47,709 nt of DNA from Bog-793 sp050014835 (GCA_050014835.1 JBEKCO010000017.1:1-47709), one strand, 5' to 3'. Positions 1 through 8,607 are shown, numbered from the stretch's first letter. Numbers and translations: made by a program. The notes: generated from the letters alone by a model not told the origin.

Positions 1-591
1 GGCAGGATCGCGATCAACGTCGCCAACCTGGGGCGCAAGCCCTACCGCTCGCTCTCCGGGGACGTGACCCGCATCCTGCAGGACGATCTCGGATTCCTTT
101 TGCGGGGCGAGATCGTCTGGCAAAAGGCCATCGGGGCGAGCGGCAACTGTGCCTGGGGTTCGTTCATGAAACCGTCGAATCCGGTGCTGCGCGACGTGAC
201 CGAGCGCGTGATCGTGGCGAGCAAGGGGCGCTTCAATCGGGCCATCGACGCCAAGCGCCGCGCGACGCTGGGTCTGCCGCACGAGGCCACGATCTCCCGG
301 GAGGACTTCATGTCCTGGACGCTCGACGTCTGGCAGATCCCGCCGGAGTCGGCGACCCGCGTCGGGCACCCCGCGCCGTTCCCGGTCGAGCTGCCCCGTC
401 GGCTCATCGAGCTCTACACCTACAGAGACGACGTCGTCCTCGACCCGTTCATCGGGTCGGGCACCACGGCGGTCGCCGCGATCGCGGCTCGCCGGCACTA
501 CGTCGGTTACGACACCGACCGGGACTACGTCGCCCTGGCGCGACGCCGGGCGAAGGGCGCGCGCAAGGCCCGCGAACAAGACGCCGCCTAG
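1..591 (+). CDS. DNA modification methyltransferase, C-terminal part (5' end outside window)
   Basis: The frame is open from base 1, so the start lies upstream of the window. The C-terminus carries the S-adenosylmethionine-binding motif I (DPFIGSGTT, near base 450), followed by the expected acidic position after strand 2 (GYDTDRDYV). Motif I at the C-terminal end, after the target-recognition part, is the circular order of beta-class N4-cytosine/N6-adenine methyltransferases (N6_N4_Mtase family); the catalytic (D/N/S)PP(Y/W) motif would be upstream and is not visible. The enzyme should transfer a methyl group to an exocyclic amino group in a specific DNA site. No restriction endonuclease gene follows: the next gene is a transporter. 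It could therefore be an orphan methylase, or the partner lies to the left. Confidence 0.85.
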   Translation, partial: GRIAINVANLGRKPYRSLSGDVTRILQDDLGFLLRGEIVWQKAIGASGNCAWGSFMKPSNPVLRDVTERVIVASKGRFNRAIDAKRRATLGLPHEATISREDFMSWTLDVWQIPPESATRVGHPAPFPVELPRRLIELYTYRDDVVLDPFIGSGTTAVAAIAARRHYVGYDTDRDYVALARRRAKGARKAREQDAA

Positions 592-707
592 ACACGCCGC
601 GCCGGGCGGACCTGGGGATTCCCGGCCCGCCCCCTCTCAGCCCGCCGGTTTGTTGGGTAAGGTCACGACGGAAAAGAACGCTTCTCGCCGTTGAAGGAGC
701 GAAACCG

Positions 708-2051
708 ATGCGTGTCGTAGGGAGACGGGCTGGCGTCACCGCCTGCGCTGCGCTGGTGCTCGCCGGGACGGTCCTCGCGGCCTGCGGGAACGCGTCGACG
801 AACCTCTCGACCACCGGGAACACCCAGGGGGTGTACCCGCACCGGATCGTCGTCGGCGGGCTCGCCTCGATCACCGGTCCGTTGCCTGCCGACTTCGCGC
901 CGGCGATCGCCGGGGCCCAGGCCTATTTCGACTGGGTGAACGCCAACGGCGGCGTCAACGGGAGAAAGATCGTCCTCGCCTACAAGCTCGACGACGGGTC
1001 GGACCCGTCGGAGGACGCCACCCAGGCGCGCACCCTCGTCGAGCAGAACCACGTCTTCGCCGTCGTTCCCGTCGCCACCCCCGAGTTCTCGGGCGGCCCG
1101 TTCCTTTCCCAGCACGACGTGCCGACTTTCGGGCTGGACGTCAACACGAACGCCGACTGGGCGGGCCCGAGCATGTTCGGCAACACCGGGTCGTACACGG
1201 CCTTCGAGTCCGCGCAGCTCCAGGCGGCCTATCTCGCCGAGCTGCATCACGTGAAGGCCGCGGCGCTCATCGCCTACAACATCAGCCAGTCGAGCGAGGG
1301 CTGCCAGGGGGTCGCCAACGCCTTCCGCCAGTACGGCGTCCGGATCGTGTTCGAGGACCTCGCCGTTCCCGTGCCGGCGTTCGACCTCAGCGCCGACGTG
1401 GCGAGGATGAAGTCGCTCGGCGTCGACATGGTCGCCTCGTGCCTCGACCTGTCCGGCGACATCCTGCTCGCGCACACGATGCAGCAGGACGGCATGACCA
1501 AGGTGGTCCAGTACTGGTTCGACGGCTACGACCAGTCCGCCCTGAAGACGTACGCCCCGGCGATGCAGGGCGTCTACTTCATGCTCCAGCACGTGCCGTT
1601 CGAGGTCACCCAGCTCTACCCCGGCCGCTACCCGGCCATGGACCGCTTCGAGGCCGCGCTCGCGCGCTACGCGCCCGGCAACCCCCCGTCGGAGGCGGCG
1701 TTGGCCGGATGGACGAGCGCCGACCTTTTCGTGACGGGGCTGCGGATGATCGGCCGTGACGTCACGCGCACGCGTCTCGTCGCCGCGATCAACTCACTCA
1801 CGCTGTACACGGCGCACGGCCTCGTCTCGCCGATCGACTGGCGCACGGACCACACCGGGGTGAGCACGATCTACAACTGCAGCGTCTTCGTCCAGGTGCG
1901 CGGGCACGAGTTCGTCCCCGTCTACGGCACGCCGCCGAGCGTGTTCAGCTGCTTCCCGGTGCCGAACCCCGCCCACGGCCCCATCCGCCGGGTGATCCCC
2001 CTGCCGCCAGGCGTCCCGCCCCTGACGGCCCCGGGTGGCGGGGGTGGTTAG
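708..2051 (+). CDS. ABC transporter substrate-binding lipoprotein, branched-chain amino-acid type (LivK-like)
   Basis: This 447-residue protein begins with a lipoprotein signal: basic residues, a hydrophobic core and a lipobox ending LAAC with Cys26 as the lipidation site. The rest fits the periplasmic-binding-protein type 1 fold of the Leu/Ile/Val receptor family (PF13458 type), with the usual opening 'GGLASITGPL' and a mid-protein 'AALIAYN'. The C-terminus ends in a Pro/Gly-rich tail. An AAGGAG ribosome site lies about 8 bases before the ATG. It is the first gene of a transporter operon with the permease and ATPase genes directly downstream, so it should capture the ligand outside the membrane. 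The family binds amino acids, amides, urea or aromatic acids; the true ligand cannot be read from sequence. Confidence 0.9.
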   Translation: MRVVGRRAGVTACAALVLAGTVLAACGNASTNLSTTGNTQGVYPHRIVVGGLASITGPLPADFAPAIAGAQAYFDWVNANGGVNGRKIVLAYKLDDGSDPSEDATQARTLVEQNHVFAVVPVATPEFSGGPFLSQHDVPTFGLDVNTNADWAGPSMFGNTGSYTAFESAQLQAAYLAELHHVKAAALIAYNISQSSEGCQGVANAFRQYGVRIVFEDLAVPVPAFDLSADVARMKSLGVDMVASCLDLSGDILLAHTMQQDGMTKVVQYWFDGYDQSALKTYAPAMQGVYFMLQHVPFEVTQLYPGRYPAMDRFEAALARYAPGNPPSEAALAGWTSADLFVTGLRMIGRDVTRTRLVAAINSLTLYTAHGLVSPIDWRTDHTGVSTIYNCSVFVQVRGHEFVPVYGTPPSVFSCFPVPNPAHGPIRRVIPLPPGVPPLTAPGGGGG

Positions 2052-2072
2052 GGACCGAGGACGCCGCTCCCA

Positions 2073-4052
2073 TTGAGCCAGTTCCTCTCCTACGCGCTCC
2101 CCGGCATCCCCTACGGGTGCGCCTACGCCCTGATGGCCGCCGGCCTCGTGCTCACCTACAAGGCATCGGGCGTGTTCAACCTCGCCTTCGGCGCCCAGGC
2201 CTATGTCTCGGCGATCGTGTTCTACGTCGCTGTCGCCGACGGCTGGCCGAAGTGGGCGGCGCTCGTCGTCGCCGTCGTCGTCCTCGGCCCGGCGCTCGGC
2301 TTCGCGCTCGACCGGCTGCTCTTCCAGTACGCGCGCACGGCGCCGCCGCTTGTCCGGCTCGTCCCGGCGCTCGGGCTTCTGATCGCGATCCCGAGCGTGA
2401 TGCAGATGATCTTCGGGACGAGCCAGCGGCTCGCGCCCCCGGCGCTCGCGCTCAACCCCGACCACGTCTACTTCCGGGTCGGGTCCGTCGCCCTGACGGG
2501 CGTGGAGCTGCTCACGACGGGCGTCACCGTCGTCGTCATCGCCGGCCTCGCCATGATGTTCCGTTCGAGCGCGCTGGGGCTGCGGATGCGGGCGGTCGTC
2601 GAGAGCCCGCGGATGACCGAGCTCGCCGGGATCCGGGCCGACCGGGTCGGCACGTTCGCCTGGATGCTCTCGAGCCTGCTCGCCGGGCTCGCCGGCGTGC
2701 TGCTGGCGCCGATCTACGCCGCGCTCGACCCCTCGTACTTCACCGCGTTGCTCGTCGCCGCCATCGCGGCCGCCGCGGTCGGGGGGTTCGCCAGCCTGCC
2801 GCTGACCCTCGTCGGCGGCGTCGCGCTCGGCGTCGTCCAGGAGGTGATCGGCGGCTACCTGCCGTCGGGAACGGTGCTCTCGTCGGGGCTGCGGCCGGCC
2901 TTCCCGTTCGTCGTGCTGGCGGTGTTGTTGGTCGCGCGACGCTCCTTCCGCCCCGCCGGGCAGCTCGGCGACCCGCTCGCCGCGTGCGACCCGCCACCGG
3001 CATCGCTGAAGCCGCCGTCGCACATGACCGAGGTCGCGCTGGGCTCGCGAGCCTTCACCGGTCTGCTGGTGGCCGTCTTTATCGTCATCACGCTCGTTCT
3101 CGTCCCGGGGAACTGGGAGTTCGCGCTCACCCAGGGGCTCGTGTTCGCGATCATCTTCTTGTCGATCACTCTGCTCACCGGCATGAGCGGCCAGATCTCG
3201 CTCTGCCAGGCGTCGTTCGCCGCGGTGGGCGCGTTCACCGCCGGACAGCTCGCCACGCACTTCGGGACGGCGCTGTTGCTCGGCGTCGTCGCCGGCGGCG
3301 TGCTCGCCGGGATCGTCGGGTTCGTGGTGGCCATCCCGAGCCTCCGGCTCGGCGGGATCGCGCTCGCACTGCTCACGCTGTCGTTCGCGCTCCTCGGCGA
3401 CAACGTCCTTTTCCAGTACCCGTGGTCCGGCAACGGCGCGGCGGGTCTCAGCGTCCCGCGCCCGACGATCGGGGCCGTCAACTTCGCGGGCAGCGGCGCC
3501 TTCTTCTGGCTCGCGCTTGTCGTGCTCGTGGTCGCGGCCGGGGTCGTCTGGCTCTTACAGCACGGATCCATCGGCGGGGAGCTCGGCGCGCTGCGCGCCT
3601 CGGAGGTCGGTGCCGAGTCGATCGGGATCGACGTCCGGAGGCTGCGCGTCATCGCCTTCATGCTCTCGGCCGCGCTCGCCGGGATCGGCGGCGCCCTCTA
3701 CGCCTCGCTCGAGCAGACCGTCTCGCCGACGGACTTCAACTACGAGTTCTCGCTCGTCTTCGTCGTCGTCGTGGCGACCGTGGGCGTCTACTCGGTCGCC
3801 GGGGCGATCGAGGCCGGGCTCGCCTACACCGTGCTCCAGCAGCTCGTCAACAACCTGCCGGACCGCTTCGGCTCGCTCGTCGCGCTGATCTTCGGGCTCG
3901 CCGCCGTCACCTACGTGCGCCACCCGGAGGGGGCGGTCGAGTACGCCCGGCGCTGGGTGCTCGACCGGGCCGAGCAGTTCGCCCGCTTCCTCACGCGCAA
4001 CGACCCGGTCGAGGCCGAGCTCCCGGTCGCTGCGGGACCCGGGGGGCGCTGA
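2073..4052 (+). CDS. Fused ABC permease, LivH-LivM type
   Basis: This 659-residue polytopic membrane protein joins two permeases of the branched-chain amino-acid family that are usually separate. Residues 1 to about 290 resemble LivH, with many hydrophobic segments from the first residues on. A cytoplasmic-looking linker follows, and about residue 325 to the end resembles LivM, including the conserved 'SITLLTGMSGQISL' region early in that half. The start codon is TTG, 21 bases after the livK-like stop, with a weak GAGG upstream; no ATG or GTG gives a better start. The stop is two bases before the next ATG, so it is translated with the fused ATPase gene. The two halves should form the complete membrane channel as one chain. 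Confidence 0.9.
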   Translation: MSQFLSYALPGIPYGCAYALMAAGLVLTYKASGVFNLAFGAQAYVSAIVFYVAVADGWPKWAALVVAVVVLGPALGFALDRLLFQYARTAPPLVRLVPALGLLIAIPSVMQMIFGTSQRLAPPALALNPDHVYFRVGSVALTGVELLTTGVTVVVIAGLAMMFRSSALGLRMRAVVESPRMTELAGIRADRVGTFAWMLSSLLAGLAGVLLAPIYAALDPSYFTALLVAAIAAAAVGGFASLPLTLVGGVALGVVQEVIGGYLPSGTVLSSGLRPAFPFVVLAVLLVARRSFRPAGQLGDPLAACDPPPASLKPPSHMTEVALGSRAFTGLLVAVFIVITLVLVPGNWEFALTQGLVFAIIFLSITLLTGMSGQISLCQASFAAVGAFTAGQLATHFGTALLLGVVAGGVLAGIVGFVVAIPSLRLGGIALALLTLSFALLGDNVLFQYPWSGNGAAGLSVPRPTIGAVNFAGSGAFFWLALVVLVVAAGVVWLLQHGSIGGELGALRASEVGAESIGIDVRRLRVIAFMLSAALAGIGGALYASLEQTVSPTDFNYEFSLVFVVVVATVGVYSVAGAIEAGLAYTVLQQLVNNLPDRFGSLVALIFGLAAVTYVRHPEGAVEYARRWVLDRAEQFARFLTRNDPVEAELPVAAGPGGR

Positions 4053-4054
4053 GG

Positions 4055-5605
4055 ATGGCCCTCCTCGTCGCCCGGGACATCTCGAAGAGCTTCGGCGGGA
4101 TCGTGGCGCTGAACCGGCTCTCCGTGTCGATCGAGGAGGGCGAGGCCGTCGGTCTCGTCGGACCGAACGGGGCCGGCAAGACGACCCTTTTCAACTGCCT
4201 GCTCGGTCTTGTGCGCCCGGACACCGGATCGGTCTCCTTCGACGGGATCGCGATCGACCACCTCCCGACGTTCCGGCGCACGAGGCTCGGGATCGGCCGC
4301 ACGTTCCAGCGGCTGGAGCTGTTCGCCGGCATGACCCCCCGTGAGCACGTCCTCGTCACCGAGCGCGTCCGCGGCGGGCGGGGGAGGCTCTGGAAGGACC
4401 TGCTCGGCGTCGGCCGGCCGGGCGCCGAGGAACGACGCGAAACGGACGAGATCCTCGCGCTCGTCGGCCTCGAGAGAGAGGCCGACGTTCCCGTCGAGGC
4501 GTTGAGCCTCGGCCACGGGCGCCTCGTCGAGCTCGCCCGGGCGCTCGTCGGTGAGCCGCGGCTCCTGATGCTCGACGAGCCCTCGTCGGGTCTCGACCGA
4601 GCCGAGCGCGTCGAGCTCGTCGCGATCCTCGACCGGGTCCGCGCTGAGCGCGGTGCGGCGGTCCTCCTCGTCGAGCACGACCTCGAGATGGTCGCCGCCG
4701 CGACGCAGCGTCTCGTCGTCCTCGATTTCGGCCGCCTGATCGCCGACGGGCCGATCGACCGGGTGATCGAGGAACCCGAGGTCCGGCGCGCCTATCTCGG
4801 GCACGTGCCGGCGGCGCCGGGGACCGTCACCGCCCGGGCTACCGCCCGCCCGGGCGCGGGGCCCGGCACGCCGCCTCCGGCCCGGCCGCTTCTCGAGCTG
4901 CACGACGTGGACGTCGCCTACGGCCCGTACCGGGCGCTGTTCGGCGTGTCGTTCCAGGTCGCCGAGCGCTCGGCGGTCGCGCTCGTCGGACCGAACGGGG
5001 CCGGCAAGTCGACGGTCGCCCGCGTCGTCACGGGGCTCGTGGCCCCGAGCGCCGGGAGGATCGTCTTCGACGGGACCGACGTGACGCGGCGGCCCGCCTG
5101 GCGGATCGCCCGCCTCGGGGTCGCCCACGCCCCCGAGGGACGGTCGGTGTTCGCCTCGCTCACCGTCGAGGAGAACCTCTCGCTCGAGTTCCGGCGCGCC
5201 GTCGGCCCCCGGGGCCTTGCCGACGCCCTGGGACGCGCCTACGAGACGTACCCGCGGCTCGGGGAGCGCCGCGACCAGCTCGCCGGCACGCTCTCGGGTG
5301 GCGAGCAGCGGATGCTCGCGCTGGCGAGGGTGCTTGTCGTCCCGCAGCGGCTGCTCGTCGTCGACGAGCTGTCGCTGGGACTCGCGCCGGCGATGGTCGA
5401 CGAGGTGTTCGGGGCCCTCCGCGCCGTGCTTGCGGCAGGGACCGCGCTCTTGATCGTCGAACAGCACGTCGAGCGGGCCCTCGAGCTCGCCGGGCGCGCT
5501 GTCGTGCTCTCCGAGGGCCGCGTGACCCTCGACGGGCGCGTCGACGACGTCCGCGACGTCGCCTCGACGATGCTCGGCCCGCTGCGCGACCTCCCCGGTT
5601 CCTAG
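4055..5605 (+). CDS. Fused ABC ATPase, LivG-LivF type
   Basis: This 516-residue protein has two ABC ATPase domains. The first (about 1-245, LivG-like) has Walker A GPNGAGKTT, signature LSLGHGR, Walker B LLMLDEP and H-loop VEHD. An Ala/Pro/Gly-rich linker of roughly 25 residues follows. The second (about 275-516, LivF-like) has GPNGAGKST, LSGGEQR, LLVVDEL and VEQH. The signature of the first domain has Leu where most ABC proteins have Gly (LSGGQ). The ATG has GAGG directly before it and lies two bases after the permease stop. The open frame extends far upstream inside the permease gene, but that part is an out-of-frame shadow. It powers import together with the fused permease. Confidence 0.92.
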   Translation: MALLVARDISKSFGGIVALNRLSVSIEEGEAVGLVGPNGAGKTTLFNCLLGLVRPDTGSVSFDGIAIDHLPTFRRTRLGIGRTFQRLELFAGMTPREHVLVTERVRGGRGRLWKDLLGVGRPGAEERRETDEILALVGLEREADVPVEALSLGHGRLVELARALVGEPRLLMLDEPSSGLDRAERVELVAILDRVRAERGAAVLLVEHDLEMVAAATQRLVVLDFGRLIADGPIDRVIEEPEVRRAYLGHVPAAPGTVTARATARPGAGPGTPPPARPLLELHDVDVAYGPYRALFGVSFQVAERSAVALVGPNGAGKSTVARVVTGLVAPSAGRIVFDGTDVTRRPAWRIARLGVAHAPEGRSVFASLTVEENLSLEFRRAVGPRGLADALGRAYETYPRLGERRDQLAGTLSGGEQRMLALARVLVVPQRLLVVDELSLGLAPAMVDEVFGALRAVLAAGTALLIVEQHVERALELAGRAVVLSEGRVTLDGRVDDVRDVASTMLGPLRDLPGS

Positions 5606-5649
5606 GGACGCGTGGAGCGGACGCCCCCGGCGACCGCGGGCGAGACAGA

Positions 5650-6155
5650 ATGAGCCCATCCGAACGCTCCTCGTCCTCCGCCATGCCAAGTCCGACTGGT
5701 CGAGCGGGCCGGGCGGGTCCGACCTCGCGCGTCCCCTCGCGGCACGGGGGCGCCGCGCCGCCGACACGATCGGCCGCTTCATCGCTGAGTCCGGCAACGT
5801 GCCGGACGGCGCGATCTGCTCGCCGGCGGTGCGCGTCGTCGAGACGCTCGAGCGGGCGATGGCGGCCGGGAAATGGGAGTGCGCCGTGCGGGAGTCGGAC
5901 CGGCTCTACGCCTACGGGCTCGACGCGCTCGTCAGCGAGATCCGTCTCGAGGCCGACGCGACCGACGTGCTGTTGGTCGTCGGGCACGAGCCGACGTGCT
6001 CCGAGGCCGTGGCCCACCTGATCGGTGGGGGCCAGGTCCGGATGGCCACGGGCGCGCTCGCCCGCGTCGACTTCGATGTCAGCTGGTTCGACCTCGACGC
6101 GAGCACAGGGGTGCTGCGCTGGCTCGTCACGCCGCGTCTTCTCGGCACCGGCTAG
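5650..6155 (+). CDS. SixA-like phosphohistidine phosphatase; start lost or frameshifted
   Basis: The product from about base 5658 reads as a SixA-type histidine phosphatase of about 165 residues. It has the N-terminal catalytic motif LRHAKSDW near base 5676, the second arginine region (SPAVRVVETLE), and the late catalytic histidine in VVGHEPTCSE. The family removes phosphate from phosphohistidine; SixA of E. coli acts on histidine phosphotransfer proteins. There is no ATG, GTG or TTG in this frame between the previous stop at 5523 and GTG 5799, and GTG 5799 would delete the catalytic histidine. An ATG at 5650 is one base out of frame; one extra C in the CCC at 5655-5657 would restore it. Either this is an error, a real frameshift, or a non-standard start such as ATC 5658. 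Confidence 0.7.
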
Positions 6156-6174
6156 CGGGGCGGCGGGGGCCAGG

Positions 6175-6426
6175 TCAGAGCTTCGCGAACGCCGCGAGCA
6201 CGGCGTCGAGGTGGCGTTCCTCGAGGGCGGCGCTCGCCTGGATACGCAACCGGGCCCTGCCCTCGGGAACGACGGGGTAGGAGAAACCGACGACGAGCAC
6301 CCCGAGCTCGAGAAGGCGCGCGCTCGCGGTCTCGACCTTGTGGGCGTCGCCGAGGACGATCGGGATGATCGCGCTCTCGGTGTCGTGGCACTCGAAGCCG
6401 AGCCCGCGCAGTCCGGCGCGCAACGC
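6175..6426 (-). pseudogene. kbl: C-terminal fragment of 2-amino-3-ketobutyrate CoA ligase (kbl-like)
   Basis: These roughly 83 codons match the C-terminal end of glycine C-acetyltransferase (Kbl), a PLP-dependent alpha-oxoamine synthase of threonine breakdown. The match includes the family stretches AIIPIVLGD, GFSYPVVPEG and RARLRIQ. The full enzyme has about 400 residues. The lysine-bearing PLP site and everything upstream are missing. The similarity runs right up to the 3' end of the adjacent tRNA (6429), where the coding frame runs into the tRNA gene. It has no start of its own, so it should be inactive. 8-Amino-7-oxononanoate synthase is a relative, but the 'SYPVVPEG' motif favours Kbl. 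Confidence 0.75.
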
Positions 6427-6428
6427 GG

Positions 6429-6501
6429 TGGGGCCGGAAGGGATCGAACCTTCGACCAAGGGATTATGAGTCCCCTGCTCTGACCACTGAGCTACGGCCC
6501 C
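6429..6501 (-). tRNA. tRNA with CAT anticodon (elongator Met or Ile2)
   Basis: A 73-nt cloverleaf folds fully. The 7-bp acceptor stem is GGGGCCG/CGGCCCC with discriminator A, the D stem is GCTC/GAGC, the anticodon loop is CTCATAA, and the T loop is TTCGATC. The anticodon is CAT. It is not the initiator: the first acceptor pair is G-C, and the anticodon stem lacks the three G-C pairs next to the loop. Elongator tRNA-Met and lysidine-modified tRNA-Ile2 cannot be separated with confidence by eye. CCA is not encoded; the bases after the discriminator are CCG. It directly abuts the kbl fragment. Confidence 0.92.
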
Positions 6502-6589
6502 TCACCGGGCTTCCAGCTCGACACTCTGTCACGTACGGAACCTCTTCACCGGACTGCCGGTCCGCCGGATCGGTCGCCGCGCAGCGGCA

Positions 6590-7530
6590 TCAGGCAGAGC
6601 TGGCACCGAAGAGATCGTCGAAAAGACCCGTGCTGAGGTACCGCTCCCCGGTGTCGGGGAGGAGGACGACGATCGTCTTGTCTGCCATCTCCTCCCGCTC
6701 GGCGATCCGGCTCGCGGCGCACAGGGCGGCCCCGCTCGAGGTGCCGGCGAGAATGCCCTCGGTCTTCGCGAGGCGGCGGGCGGTCTCGGCGGCCTCGGTC
6801 CCCGTGATCCGCATCACCTCGTCGTAGGCCGCCGGGTCGAGGATCGCCGGGACGAAGCCAGGACCGATGCCCTGGATCCGGTGGAGACCGGGAGTCCCGC
6901 CCGAGAGGACGGGTGACTCGTCGGGTTCGACCGCGACGACGAGTATCGACGGCTTGCGGCGCTTCAGGTCCATGCCGATGCCGGTGACCGTCCCGCCGGT
7001 GCCGACCCCGGCGACGAAGGCGTCAAGCCCGCCTTTGAGGTCGTTCCAGATCTCGCGTGCAGTCGTCCGGCGGTGCGCGTCGGTGTTCGCCGGGTTCTCG
7101 AACTGGTGGGCATGAACCAGCCGTTGTCCGCGGCGAGTCGTCGCGCGATCTCGACCGCGCCGGGCATTCCCTCCGCCGCGGGCGTGAGGACTATTCGGGC
7201 GCCGAAGGCGGTGATGATCCGGCGACGCTCGACGCTCATGCCTTCGGGCATCGTGAAGACCGCACCGTACCCTTTCGCGGCCGCGACCAGGGCGAGGCTG
7301 ATGCCCGTGTTGCCGCTCGTCGGCTCGACGATGGTGCCGCCCGGCGTGAGCTCACCCGATTTCTCAGCGGCTTCGATCATCGTCAGAGCGATGCGGTCCT
7401 TCACGCTGCCGCCGGGGTTCACGCTTTCGAGCTTGCCGACGAGGTGCGCCGGAAGCTCGGCGCCGAACCGGTGGAGCTCGACGAGCGGTGTCCGACCGAT
7501 GAGCTCGGTCACGTTGTCATGCACGACCAT
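6590..7530 (-). pseudogene. cysK: Cysteine synthase (O-acetylserine sulfhydrylase), frameshifted
   Basis: Two consecutive frames together give a complete CysK of about 313 residues. The first runs from ATG 7530 and contains NPGGSVKDR (PLP lysine), EPTSGNTG and the phosphate-binding region up to NGWFMP. The second continues with HQFENPAN, then VGTGGT, ending with the TSSGAAL region and stop at 6590. The break is at 7108-7110: the minus strand has ATGCCCACC where ATGCCCCACC would keep the frame, so one C is missing in a C run. CysK uses O-acetylserine and sulfide to make cysteine. The start overlaps the end of cysE by 14 bases. A sequencing error is the simplest cause; a true mutation would inactivate the gene. 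Confidence 0.9.
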
Positions 7531-8134
7531 CGGGCATGTCCTCCTCCTGCTCCGTTTCGCCCGTCATCCAGGTCGCGGGGAGACGTTCCTCGTCCGCCGG
7601 CTCCTCGATGTGGGCTCTCTCGAGCGTGACGCAATGGCCCCTCGCCACGACGACGACGGACCGGGCCGGAACGTCGTCGACCACGAGGGCGTGCGGGCCG
7701 ATCCGGCAGTGTTCTCCGACGACCACCGGGCCGAGGATCGAGCACCCGACGCCGAGGGTCACGTGGTTGCCGATCGTCGGATGGCGCTTCGCGCCCTTCG
7801 CATCAGCCCACCACCCGTGGCCCCCGAGCGTGACCCCGTGGTACATCATCACGTCGTCGCCGACGACCGCCGTCTCGCCGATGACGACGCCCATCCCGTG
7901 ATCGATGAAGCACCGCCGGCCGATCACCGCGCCGGGGTGGATTTCGATCCCCGTCGCGAGCCGGGCGAGCTGGGAGATGAGGCGCGGGAAAAATGGGACG
8001 TGCAGCTTCCAGAGCGCGTGGGCGACGCGGTAGGACCAGATCGCCCAGACGCCCTGGTAGAGAACGACCTCAAGGGCGTGGACGCCGTGGAGCGCGGGGT
8101 CCTTGCGGTAAGCGATCTTCAGGCTGTCGAGCAT
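7517..8134 (-). CDS. cysE: Serine O-acetyltransferase
   Basis: This 205-residue protein starts with the short helical N-terminus typical of the compact CysE form (LKIAYRKDPA). It continues as a left-handed beta-helix of hexapeptide repeats, with the catalytic-site motif IDHGMGVVIGET and the acetyl-CoA-binding stretch GVTLGG. It acetylates serine with acetyl-CoA to give O-acetylserine, the substrate of the next gene's enzyme. It overlaps the cysK start by 14 bases, so the two are translationally coupled. The C-terminus is acidic and extends past the last repeat. In other species the CysE tail docks into CysK; whether this tail does so cannot be judged because it does not end in the usual isoleucine. 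Confidence 0.93.
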   Translation of the reverse strand: MLDSLKIAYRKDPALHGVHALEVVLYQGVWAIWSYRVAHALWKLHVPFFPRLISQLARLATGIEIHPGAVIGRRCFIDHGMGVVIGETAVVGDDVMMYHGVTLGGHGWWADAKGAKRHPTIGNHVTLGVGCSILGPVVVGEHCRIGPHALVVDDVPARSVVVVARGHCVTLERAHIEEPADEERLPATWMTGETEQEEDMPDGRA

Positions 8135-8295
8135 CTCCGGACCTTTGACGCTGGCTGGCGCGTCATCGCTGGACCGTATCCGTTTTCCGACCTGCCCGGT
8201 GAGGGACCCCCGGCCCGGGCGCGTCCGATTCGGTGACGGGGCATCATTGCCCGAGGGACGCGCGACGGATCGTCCCGGTAGGCGGAGGGCACGGG

Positions 8296-8475
8296 GTGAC
8301 GCGGCGTAGATCGCTCACGAGGTCGCTCTACCGGGCCGCCCGCGCCTCTGACAACCTGCGGGCGATCTCGCGCGGTCCTGGTGCCTACGCGAAACACGTC
8401 GTGCGACGCAGGGCGTATGCCCGGCAGTCGAGTGTTGTCCGGTCAGTCCTCAGGGCGCTCGGACTGTCGAAGTAG
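8296..8475 (+). CDS. Small, strongly basic protein of unknown function
   Basis: A GTG at 8296 has a good ribosome site (GGAGG, 7 bases upstream) and opens a 59-codon frame ending at 8475. The product is rich in Arg and Lys, has no acidic cluster and no membrane segment, and consists of likely amphipathic helices (LTRSLYRAARASDNL, then RGPGAYAKHVVRRR). An ATG further upstream at 8233 would add 21 residues but lacks a comparable ribosome site. I do not recognise a named family. Short basic proteins of this look are common in actinobacteria and may bind nucleic acid, but that is only a guess. It stands alone between cysE and tRNA-Asn. Confidence 0.55.
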   Translation: MTRRRSLTRSLYRAARASDNLRAISRGPGAYAKHVVRRRAYARQSSVVRSVLRALGLSK

Positions 8476-8522
8476 GCGCTCCTGGACCACGCGGGAGGCC
8501 GGTCTTGGTGTGGGATCCGCAG

Positions 8523-8595
8523 CTCCGGGGGAGAGACTCGAACTCTCAACCACACGGTTAACAGCCGCGTGCTCTGCCAATTGAGCTACCCCGGA
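8523..8595 (-). tRNA. tRNA-Asn (GTT)
   Basis: A 73-nt cloverleaf is complete. The acceptor stem is TCCGGGG/CCCCGGA with discriminator G, the D stem is GCTC/GAGC, the anticodon stem is CGCGG/CCGTG around loop CTGTTAA (anticodon GTT), and the T arm is GAGAG/CTCTC with loop TTCGAGT. The anticodon assigns asparagine. CCA is not encoded. A likely extended -10 promoter element lies 13 bases upstream. Confidence 0.96.
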
Positions 8596-8607
8596 CCAAA
8601 CGACGGC

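Noticed and set aside
2117..4054. Open frame continuing upstream of the fused ATPase gene inside the permease gene
   Set aside because: It is an out-of-frame shadow of the fused permease, Arg/Ala-rich and without similarity; the ABC domain begins at ATG 4055, which has its own ribosome site.
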